From Crocodylus rhombifer (Eukaryota > Chordata > Crocodylia > Crocodylidae): a stretch of 64,000 nt of DNA. The DNA lies in the NCBI GenBank assembly GCA_038503035.1, contig JAVSML010024243.1, positions 376,647-440,646 on the forward strand, in the 5' to 3' direction. Positions 52,146-62,110 of the stretch are shown here, piece after piece (positions within the stretch are counted from its first letter, which is position 1; every line of letters starts with the position of its first letter). The position numbers were made by a program, and so were the translations under genes. Below the pieces are notes generated by a model. It did not search any database, was not told where the DNA came from, and was given only the letters and a program-made list of their open reading frames with translations.

Positions 52146-52470
52146 CAGTGGTCACCAATTAGTGAATCTCGATCCACCGATAGTTGCTGGAGCCTCTTGG
52201 AGTCGATCCAAGGCTGGGTTGGGGGGCTGAATGCCCACGTGCATGCACACACATGTCCCAGCCCAGCAGGTCAGCCTGTGGGAGAGGGAAGGGACGGGCC
52301 TAGATTGAGGCCCCTGCAGTGAGGGACAGTACTGAAGAGGCAGGAGCAGGGGTAGGTTGACTGGGGCCCCGGCTGGGTGGAGCTTACCTGCTGGGGAGAT
52401 GTGTCCCCAAATAATTTTTTATCCCTCTGCCTCAATCTGCAACCCCCTCCCCTTGAAGTCCACTTCAAGT
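52146..52470. mobile_element. hAT-like block interrupting the old CR1
   Basis: CAGTGGTCACCAATT (52146) is a hAT-type left end, and the GC-rich non-coding body contrasts with the LINE on both sides. A right end near ACTACCCATTG (about 52478) pairs poorly and no TSD is clear, so the right limit is approximate. Confidence 0.5.
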
Positions 52471-53060
52471 ACTACCCATTGTCACCTCTCTTTTGGTAAA
52501 ATTGACAGCCATTCTATATTTCTTCTCCATCTTCTTCAGCTTGCCTAATATTGCCCATGAGGCATCATATCACATATTTTACTGAAATTCAGATAAATGA
52601 GATGTACTGCTTTTCCTTTGTTTTTTTAAATCTTACTATAGAAAGACTGAAGGTCAGTCTGGTATGATCTATCTTTGGTGATTTTTTTTTCATCTCATTC
52701 TCCATTTATTGTCACTAATTATTCTTCACTTCAAACTTTGCATTAAAATCTTTCCATACCATTGTGCTCAAACTAACAGTCATGTATCAATATTTAAATC
52801 CTTTAAAATGTAGGCATTATTTCTGGTGTTTCCATTATACAATAGCATCCTTCAACTTGATACATTTGTAAAATATATTTGGTATAAATGTATCATTTCA
52901 TGTGCGTCTTCTTTCAGGATTCCAGCATGGACATCATCCAGTTCCCCTGACTTAAGTACATTTAGCTCTTGAATTTTTCTTCTTCCTCAGAGATGATCAT
53001 TTCCATTTCTATATTCTTATTCTCATTAGCATCTTGCCTTTGCCCCCATTTTTAATAATT

Positions 53061-54244
53061 TAGGCATTGTATTCTAAAGATCTATAAAGTGCATTTGTTA
53101 CCTGATATGTACATTCTTCTTTTACATAAAGATATTTCTCTCTATATCCAAAATTATACAACACTGAATTAATCATTCTGTGAATTTTAAATTTTACTTC
53201 TGTAATGATAATCCAAGAACATGCTGAAAAGAAAATTAAAGACCAGGAACAAACATGCCTGATTGAAGCAGCATTGAGCAATTTGTATAAACATACTTTT
53301 ATTTTGGTCTCTAACAAACAGTTTCAGATTCCAGATGTTCCAGTAACAAAGCTCTTTTAAATGTGGTATAATTATTATAGCTGCTCTGTGTTGTGGTGCC
53401 ATACCAAACCAGTATAGTAATAGTAGAGGACCAGGTGTGCCACAACTCTGAAGCAAGTACTAAGATGCTTCAGCTGTCAGTATTAGTCACTGCTATAGGT
53501 GCTAGTTACGGCAGGCCCAAAACCACAGGCAGGTACCTGGCTGAAGTAAAAGGATATGTCTGTTGCAGAAATCCTTGGTACAGTAGCTCAAACTTTATAA
53601 CTTAAAGTAAAAACATAACTATTTTGTTTTTATTTCAACCCCAGTATACAAAAGGGCTTTTCTACCCCTAGAGTGCCTTCTCCAGGCCAGTCTTCTTACA
53701 ACAGCAGTAAGATCTTCCAGAGAATCTTGCAGGTTTCTGAGTTGATTCAATAAATGATGTGTTTATGTGGGAGCCCTTAGTTCCATCTTTTTGCCAAATG
53801 CCTGCTGTCTCCCCAAACTACCCACATAGATTTAAACCCAGCTGCAATATTCAACAGTCACACCTGGTTCCATGCATGATTCCCCAGGCTCTTTCCCTGC
53901 ACTGCACACATTTTCTTGGTTGCTTCCTTTCTATGAATTTCTGCTTGACAGGCAGCTGATGCTTCCAAGAGCCAAGAATCTCCTGGGCCAGTGTGTTTAC
54001 AGGTGCACCAGTTGTCTCTTTGTACTTTGTGAGGAAATAATAAATGTGTCTGTGTGACATAGGATAGTCATGTGTCAATGAGGGAGATGGTCATTTGAAG
54101 TGATAGTAGCCTGGTCATCAGATCAACCACGATAAAATAATTACTGGATTAACTGCAAAAGGTAATCTTGAGCAGAAGAACATGGGTAGCTAGGCCTCTG
54201 AAAGACTGTGTGCTATTGAGATATAAATTTCTGTACACACCCTT
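53061..54244. other. Background, no supported gene
   Basis: Short frames of 60-89 codons lie on both strands without recognisable domains. Confidence 0.45.
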
Positions 54245-54295
54245 CCCAGTCTATGATTATGCAACTTAAAGTAAGCTGCATGATCACAGACTGGG
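54245..54295. mobile_element. Small palindromic MITE, copy 2 (partner at 28102-28150)
   Basis: A 51-bp near-perfect palindrome: CCCAGTCTATGATTATGCA (54245-54263) against TGCATGATCACAGACTGGG (54277-54295), 17 of 19, continuing as CTTA/TAAG to a 3-nt centre. Flanking CTGTACACACCC and GGGTGCAACAAATATC suggest the full unit reaches about 54230-54315. Confidence 0.7.
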
Positions 54296-56128
54296 TGCAA
54301 CAAATATCTATACATACCCTAAAGCTTCAAAATGTCTGGCATATTTAGAGTAACTTTTCTTATTATCAGAACTGATTGCTTACTAAGTTCAGATGCAGAC
54401 AACAATACTTTTAAAAGCTTCTGAATTGGAACTAAATAAAAAATATTCCTCATACTGTCAAATGCATGTAAATCCTTAGATATGTAACATCAGCAATAGC
54501 AGATAGTTGTCATGCTAGGAAAACAGGAGTGTATATGCTTTTATATTCAATAACTAATAAGTATGACAACTCTATCAGGAAATACAGGAAAAGGAGAGGG
54601 GTGCACCAATAATATACTTTGTCATTTCCATGCATTATATAAATTCCAGTGCTGTGGAGATGATAAATCTTACTTATTTTAGTTATTATATATAGGGTAT
54701 TAGAATAGCAGATGAGTTCCTCTTTCTGATACTCCTGCAGTAAAAGGCTCTTATTTCCACTGGAAACAAAATGCTTATGAAATCATAGTCAACACACTCA
54801 TAGTAGCTAATAAGCTAATTTTACTGTATGCAATAAATTATTTTACTAAGGATTTGCATTCATTTATACAGACTAATGATGCTTTTCCATAGTCATCTTT
54901 GTTATCATTAATGCCTTTAACAAGTTGGAATATATTCTTTGTAAAAATAATTGTATGTGGTGTGAATTTAGAATGTCAATAGAATATAAGAGAATGAGTT
55001 TACAGCTTGTTCTTTTTGTTTAACCCCTTGAGAAAGCATGGACATCAAAGGTTAAATAAATTTAGCATTTACCCTTTGATATTGTCCACATAGTATCTTA
55101 TAAATGGAGAGAACAAATGGATCCTGAAAATAACAGGGAGACTCTAAAATGAAAGAGAGTAAAGATTTGGTTTCTGTCACTATAAACATGGAAGTTTCAA
55201 AAGGAAAAACAATGAAAATATATACATCTAAATCAGTTGCATAGACCAAAACTTATTGCATGTGAAAGTTTAGAGCTATCTTCGAGGCCTGCCCATAAAA
55301 CACACAACTTTTTTGTTAAAGCAGTAGTGTACAGTAAACAAGTAAGTTGCAGAGCCTGTTTGTTTCTTGGAAGAAAAACTTTGTAAGGGGAAGTTTCTCT
55401 GTCATTGAGCTCATGTTCTATGAACAATCCTTTGTTTGGTGATGATAGCTTAGGCACAAAATTAATTTATGTAACTAACTCACTTGCTGTCCCCAAAATG
55501 GATTTCAGATCACTAAAATTATGTAGTACTTGTTAGTAAGAATATATTGGTGGCTAGAATAATATCATAATGATGTTTTCTAAAAGAACTGGGAAATTAT
55601 TACTGTAAAGTGTGTTTTCAGTTGTGTTGGCAACTTAGAACAAGAAGCAACTCATGCATATCTTTAGAAGAAATTACTGTTTAATTTTCCTGGGGTGCCA
55701 GGCACAATTTTTTTTGGTGTTCTCATTAATCTTAAGGAATTTATCAGCTTTTGTGCAACATATGGTAAGTTTGGATACTAACTAAACCCTCATGAAAATA
55801 AACATTAAACATAGTAGTGGTCTGTATCTGATGTATATTTAGAACTATTTGGAATAAAATATATAAAGAACTACAGTTACAATGAAATAGAAGGGTCCTC
55901 AGAATATTAAGAGGAAGACTGAGGCTTCTTGGAGGAAGACCACATATATTCCAGGGAAGATTTCATTAGTTTGTTATTTATCAATCTAATAGACATGGAG
56001 GTGATATCTTTCCCCTACACTTGAAGATAAGAGTTAGGGATAAGGAACTGTTCAGAGAATCAAGTGCCAGGTCTGAAAGTGTGAATAAAAAATGTTAGAA
56101 CTTTTTGGTTTGCGGACACTGGGTCTCT
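54296..56128. other. AT-rich background, no feature seen
   Basis: No coding or repeat hallmark. Confidence 0.5.
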
Positions 56129-56320
56129 CTACATGTTCATTAATGTGCTATGATCACGGCGCATTACGTTTAGTACCTGTAATAACAAATACTAACTTAA
56201 TGCACATAATTAGTATTACTGTGCAATAGCACCAGTGCACACTTTTTTTGTGACCTAAAGTGGAGTAGACTAATTCTGCTGCACATTAGCATGGTTCCTG
56301 CCTGACACACTAATACGTAG
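56129..56320. mobile_element. MITE-like block with AATGTGC-type repeats
   Basis: CTACATGTTCATTAATGTG (56129-56147) is loosely mirrored by CACACTAATACGTAG (56306-56320). Inside, GCGCATTACG, AATGCACATAATTAG and GCACATTAGCATGG repeat the same motif in both orientations. No TSD fixed; the family is not known to me. Confidence 0.4.
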
Positions 56321-56619
56321 AAAAATTAGTCTTTTGCTCATTTAGCGTCTGATGTAGAAGCATCCACTGAGTTCCAAATGTGACAGTCTCTTTGACATGA
56401 GCCCAGCCAGGGTTGGTAGAACAGAAGCAGTACTTAAATTTATAGATATTCTTCCCCAGAAAGATTTTTTTTTTTATTTCTTCATTTTAATTAAGAAAGG
56501 GGATTAGCAAATTTTAGACATATTTGTGAAGAGAGAAGTAGTCAGTCCTGTTAGTGCAAAATAAGGTAGAAGGCAGGGCAGTGTGGCACCCTAAATTACC
56601 TGCATGAGTTAGTTTTTAA

Positions 56620-57516
56620 GGCTAGGTACAGACACTCAAAAAGTCCAAGGTTGAATCACTCAAACCTGTTTCTGTAGGCACCATAGTTTAGGTTGGGAGT
56701 GAACAGAACAGAAGTTTGCCCTTCAGCGGTGGGGACAGGTATGAGACTGACTGCACTGACTAAAGCCGGCAGGTTGGGGGCTTTTGAGCATGCCTCTCAG
56801 CATGACCACAACTTTCTAGGGTTGTTGGAAACTGTTGGGTGCTATTGAGTGAGCGACAGGCATCTCCAGCCCACTGCTGTCTGCAGTGCACCAACTTGTG
56901 TGGCCATGAGGGTCTCCCACACACCCACTCAGGCACTCCCATGCCTCCTATGAGCCAGTGCACTGTCCGGGAGCCACGTGGGTTGCAGTTGTCTGTTACG
57001 GACTCTGACTGCTGATGGGGAGAGGAGGGAAAGAGGGGCTCAGCTGTGCCTGGCTACCTACTCCGTGCCTGGCTACCTACTTTGTGCCTACTTATGTGGC
57101 CATGTGGGTCTCTCAAAGGGCTCCCACATACCCATGCAAGCACCTCCATGTTCATGTGAGCAGGCTCAGTGCCAGAATGCTGGGCATGCCCAAGCCCCTG
57201 CCTCCCACCCCAGCAGACAATATCAGTGACAGGCATCTGTGCCCTGTGTGGCTCTGTGCAAGAAGTGGGGAGGGGGCATCAGGGACCTGGGATGCCAGCC
57301 AAAAAAGACGTACCTCAATTTGCCCTTGGACCTTGTACTGAAGTTCATTTTGGTGGGACTAACCTAGATCAATTAAGTCTGATACCACATTGATCCAGGT
57401 CTATCTTAAACTGGGATCCATCATTTTTAAACCAATCTATGTCTGAACTTCTGTTCTGAATGCAGACCAGTTTCCAACTACCTAAACTGGAAAAAATATA
57501 TTGTCTGTATCTGGCC
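56620..57516. mobile_element. PIF/Harbinger-type non-autonomous element, 897 bp, TAA duplication
   Basis: The ends GGCTAGGTACAGACA (56620-56634) and TGTCTGTATCTGGCC (57502-57516) pair at 13 of 15, flanked by TAA at 56617-56619 and 57517-57519. Inverted similarity continues about 100 bp inward (AGTTTAGGTTGG...CAGAACAGAAGTT against AACTTCTGTTCTG...CCTAAACT). A 3-bp TAA TSD is the PIF/Harbinger hallmark. The GC-rich body contains a duplicated segment (TTGTGTGGCCATGAGGGTCT near 56894 and TATGTGGCCATGTGGGTCTC near 57094). No transposase or Myb-like frame could be recognised. Confidence 0.75.
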
Positions 57517-57519
57517 TAA

Positions 57520-58331
57520 GCTCCATAATGTCAAAAGAAAAACACTTAGGATCTACAGATCTTAAAAAAACCCCAAAACATACAGAATTCAATTATAAAA
57601 CTTACAAACTACTAAATAATAGCAGTTCCTTTCATATCATATTTTTATTGAATGAACATTCTTTTGTGTATTTTATAGTGTAGTACAGAACCTAGAGATT
57701 CAATACAATTTTGTGTAGCAGTAATATGTATCCAGAGAGTAGAATTTTGGATTTTATGGAATTTGTTTTACATCAAATAAATATCCAAAGCAGAGACAGT
57801 AAATCTTTCTTTCCTTCAACATAATGAATAATTCATACTAAAATATGTATGGATTATGTAACTGCCATTGTGATGCAGATATGAAAATTAGAACTAAAAA
57901 GATGTTGTGGTATATATATCACTTATTCTGCTCTAGTTTTCTTAATTCTTTGTCCAATTGAAGTACAGTTAGAATGCCCTGTTTAAGTGTTTTCCAGGTA
58001 TTTATAAATTCATATTTTTGTTGAAGCTAATGAAAGAGAGGGTCTTATTTCTGTGGAGTCAACCTGAGCAAGTAAACCTGAAGCTATCATTAACTACCTC
58101 TGTAGTCAACACAATACAAACACTTTGCAAGATATTTATGTCCTCTTCATGCTCCCTTTTTTCCATGGAAGAAGGGAGCTGTGATTAGACTGTTCTTAGG
58201 TCAGCTTATTCAATTTGCTGTCTAAAGCATATTACATCATTTGCTGCTTAAAGTAGTGTTGTATATACATAAACCAGATGGCTGTGTGCAAAAATAACAA
58301 TTTGCTTTTGTTTGCCCATACTTGTACATAA
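57520..58331. other. AT-rich background, no feature seen
   Basis: No coding or repeat hallmark. Confidence 0.5.
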
Positions 58332-58441
58332 ATTCATAGATTGTAAGGCCGGAGGGGACCTCGGAAGGTCATCAGGTCCAGCCCCGTGCACCAAGCAGGA
58401 AAGACAACTGAGGTCAAATAAGCCCAGCAAGGTGACTGTCC
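58332..58441 (-). mobile_element. CR1 3' terminal fragment, ~110 bp
   Basis: TTCATAGATTGTAAGGCCGG, GGGACCTCGGAAGGTCATC and GGTCCAGCCCCGTGCACC are the CR1 tail in minus orientation, ending after CCAGCAAGGTGACTGTCCAG. Confidence 0.85.
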
Positions 58442-59612
58442 AGTCACATGAATGGCATGTACTGCAGGTACATGCACAAATTTTGTGGGTATAATTTAGG
58501 TCCCAGCTTTGGAAAACCAGACGTCAAGTTTGAAAGGGGCAAAGGGGAATGAAAGATTGATCTACTATGCTGCCTTCTCTTCCGTGATGTTATTTTCAAT
58601 TTGATCTAAGAGTTCATTCTGTATTTGGGAGAGTATGAAGGAAGTGAGATTTACCATCTTCACACTGAATGTCTTCCTAATCTTTCAGTCATCATTTATT
58701 TTCTTGGCTAATCCTGCTATAGGTCATTCACTCTTTCTGATGGACCCTGCTTATAACAGCAACATGGCCTATCTGCTGTAATATTTTCTTACCTTTCTGA
58801 AAATGTGCTTACTATCAACACTCCCTTTTCTTGACTTTTTTCACCCTCTCTTTTTCCCCTTGGAATAGAGTATTGCAAGTGTATCTTAAATTAATCCAGC
58901 TTTTGCCCTTGTATCCCTGTACCTTGTATCTATCAACACAAAATTTAAACTCTCCTGGACCTTTTTATGTGGTCTTTTATACATATAAAAAAGATAGGGG
59001 AAGAGGATAACAGAATAAGATGTTCTAGTGCAGAAAATAATGCAGCATTCAGCCAATGTATTTGGTTTTCCTTTCTGATCCCTCGGTGCTTTTTTCCTCC
59101 TTATTTCTCTTCATGATTACCTTGTTTAACTTGTTCATATTTTCTTGACTGCCTGAGGTCTTTCTCTTTTTGTTGCCAGAGGGTATTTTCAAAAAAGAAA
59201 AGACTAGCTACAAGCAACAAAGAGTACAGATATGGCACATGCTGCATATGCCAGCTTGTCTGTACAAAATAACAAATGTCTTCTCTTTTCTGGTCAAGTC
59301 AGTTTGTTAATAACAATAAGAATCTTGCAAAGAATCTGTTCAGAGGGAAAAAATGTTCTAGCAGATCATAAATTGGTCTTGACAGGACAAAATGGTTGCA
59401 TTTTGCATGGAGTTCATACTGTCTATATTCTCTTATTATTTAATTTGTTAGTCATGGTTGTTTTGAAGCACTGTCCCAGCATGGTGTACATATCATTGTG
59501 TTTACAGCTGGTTAAGAATTTTATGATGACAATTTTTGCAGAAACACAGACAGAAAACTGCCTGATGTCCTTCCAGTTCATCTGGTGAACTACTGGGAAG
59601 CCCATGTTTCCA
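58442..59612. other. AT-rich background, no supported gene
   Basis: A 118-codon frame at 59232-59588 has no recognisable domain and is compositionally ordinary. Confidence 0.45.
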
Positions 59613-62110
59613 GGCTAAGTACAGGCATTCAAGAAGTCCACAGCAGAGTGCTCTAACTTTTGAACTTTACTCTTAAGTGCCCAAGGAAGGTTAGGTAGGG
59701 AGGGAACATTAGCCCTAGTAGGTAGGGGCGGGGGAGTGACAGGAGAGGTGGTGAGCCTGTTGGAGAGGAGTCAAGTGCCTGAGCCACCCCTGATTGGCTG
59801 GTGGAGACATCATGGTGGCCTACCAGGACCTGATGTAGCTCACCATGGCATGTGCCCTTGTGGTCGCAAGCCACATGCATTCCCACTCCGTGCACCCTGT
59901 GTAAGTATGCAAATGTGTGTTGGACATCTGGGTTGTGTGGGTTTGTGTGTGTGTGCCCCAGATGCCTGGGTTGTGTGTGTCTGCATGCATGTGCCCACGT
60001 GCACCCGCCCCCCCTGCCATGCATATACATGGACATAGAATCCAGGCATCTTGCACACGCACACACATGCATGCACGCACGTACACACACCCCAGGCATC
60101 CAGGACTCAACTTGACCACCAGCTTTCACACAGCTGATAAGGACAGTGTCCACCTCTTGTGCAACTCCCCATTTCCCAGGGTGATAGAGAGCAGGCACTA
60201 AGCTTCCAGGGTCCTTGATTTCATCATTGCTGATGTCATTGACCCCTCCAGTCCTCATTGAGGGGCTGGTCTACCCACTCCTACCCTGGCTTATAAGGTC
60301 CTAGGAGCACATGGACTGCAGGAAGGAGCACTTCAACTACGGACTGGATCTAGCACTGCGAGCACATGTGGCACAGGCATATGGGAGAAGGTGAGCCCCC
60401 TGCTGATGTATGTGGCCCCGGCCCTGCACTGAGGCAGGCTGTCCAGATCCACAGAGCCCTGGCTGACTGTATCCTCACCTGCATGGACTAGGAGCTCTCC
60501 CTGGATGAGTAGGGCTGGAGGATGTTGAGTGCCCCTGCCCTGGTCCTAGGTCATCCATCTCCTGTCATGGACTTCTCTGACTGCATCACAGGCTCTGCTA
60601 CCCACAACCCACACCATTCCCCTTCCCCTCTACCACTCCACCCGCCCCTCCTAGGGGGCACTTACAAGGGTGTAAAGGAATGCAATATGAAAAAGAGACA
60701 TGCCTCATTTTAATCAAAGTTGAAGCTGACAAACTGCCTATATGTGCCAAGACTGCCTTGCTCCCCAACAGCGGGACCCAGGTGAGGAGTGGGGCTATGG
60801 TGAATGGAAAAGCTTCTTGTTGGGCCTCCTGGCAGGGGGCTGGATAAGCTGAGGCCTCTAGGCTCTGCTGCTGGAAGCTGACCCAGTGACTGTCTGGCCC
60901 GGTGGGCTCATGGGCTGCACTCTCCCACATGTTCTGAGTACTTCTTCACCCCTTCAAGAGTGGTCTGGATCCACTTGTTGGGCCTGCACCCATTTGGCGA
61001 CTGGCAGCAGTCCAAGACCATGTGCGTTAACTCCCTATCCTGGTTCTGCAACTCTCCCAGTTCTGCTGTGCTACAGGGTGTCTCCTCCAAACAGTGGGTA
61101 GCCATCTGAAGCCCCTGGTCAAGCAATATGGCACCCCAAGTGTAAGCACTCCACAGTCTGTCCATTTTCCCTGTACAAGGCCCAATTCATTCTCCCAGTC
61201 ATTCTCCCAACCCCTGGTGATAGGAGTCCATGGTGCATGGCTTGAGCTCAGGGACTGACCAGAGCTTGTAACGTCCTCTCTGCTTCATTACACACCTCTT
61301 TCATTTGCTCATCAAGTGTTTGGCCACCTGTCCTGTACTCAGCATGCTGTCCACTGCAATGTGGCCTTTCACACAAGGAAGAAGAGCCTGCAGAAAAAGG
61401 GGAGGGATTGCTTAGCCTGCAGGTGTCAGGGTGTGGGGAGAAGTCTGGGCCGATGATCACAGGAAGGGGATTTGGGGTTGCCCTAAGGATTCAATACAGC
61501 CTGCACCGTGAGAATCGGAAACAGTCGGCCCCCATTGGCCTTCACTCATAGATCAGATCATAGGGAAAGGGAAAAAGTGTTGTTGGGCTTCTTGCCAGCC
61601 TGTTCAGGTTGTCTTCATCTGTCTCTTCCAGGAGTGGCTCGAAAGGAAAGAGGTCTGGGGGTTTTGTGACAAGGAGACAATTTTTTCTCATTCCTGCAGT
61701 TGTAAGATGTAGCTGCATGGTATTTCCTATTCCTGACCTAGGGGCACACTCTGAAAAAACCTGTCGTTTACCCTTTTGCCTGATGAGCTCAATAAACATT
61801 ATTGATCCCTTTCCAAGAGTGGCTTAGTGGGAGGGGAGCTGTTTATGCACAAGTGCTTGGGGTATCTGTGATTAGGCTCAAATCTCCCATGGAGCACAGT
61901 ATAGCCCTGACAGAAATGACAAGGACATGTCAATGATGTGGATTTATGATCCCATTGAATGGCACGTGCTTTTCTAAGTGCCCAAGAGTAGGGGGTAGAA
62001 GCTAGCACCTTGGCTGGGCTTCAGCAGAGGAGGGAGGGGGCAAGGGAAAAACAAGCCATTCATTCTCCCCCTATACCCCAGCATCCTCCCCACCCCCCGC
62101 ATCCCCACTC
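59613..62110. other. Unassigned GC-rich block beginning with a Harbinger-like end
   Basis: GGCTAAGTACAGGCATTCAA with AGAAGTCCA (59613-59641) resembles the left end of the 56.6 kb Harbinger element (GGCTAGGTACAGACACTCAA, AAAGTCCA). No TAA precedes it and no clear right end was found. The body contains a TG/CA-rich inverted repeat (about 59955-60000 against 60063-60112, CCCCAGATGCCTGGG against CCCCAGGCATCCAGG). Frames up to 201 codons overlap on both strands of the low-complexity part. Minus-strand frames at 60908-61165 and 61542-61799 look more protein-like but match no family I know. This could be a decayed larger Harbinger element. Confidence 0.35.

Larger units (their letters stand above)
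51215..53060 (-). mobile_element. Long old CR1 LINE, interrupted by later insertions
   Basis: The minus-strand 3' UTR starts with CCATAGGAACATAAGACTTG and GAGTCCAGTATCCC. Decayed ORF2 follows in order: CCAAACCTCACC (51390), GCTCTCTGTCCTTTCTTGTA with CATCCTGGTAGCCCATCTCT (51725-51790), AACATGGGTGAAAAGAATGG, TTACTGAAATTCAGATAAAT (52579) and, near 52920-53000, CATCCAGTTCCCCTGACTTA, the RT N-terminal region. Interrupted by a plus-strand CR1 tail (51528-51632) and a hAT-like block (52146-52470). No frame survives. This is the longest ancient element in the window. Confidence 0.8.

Noticed and set aside
52146..52486. Complete hAT with both ends in the old CR1
   Set aside because: Only the left end is convincing; the right side pairs poorly and the 8-bp flanks do not match, so it is listed only as a hAT-like block.
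59653..60258. 201-codon minus-strand frame
   Set aside because: Composed largely of TG/CA-rich low-complexity sequence with overlapping frames on both strands; looks like a composition artefact.
61321..61370. CR1-like text CAGCATGCTGTCCACTGCAA in the GC-rich island
   Set aside because: Match is about 20 bp without the collinear CR1 sequence on either side, so probably coincidence.
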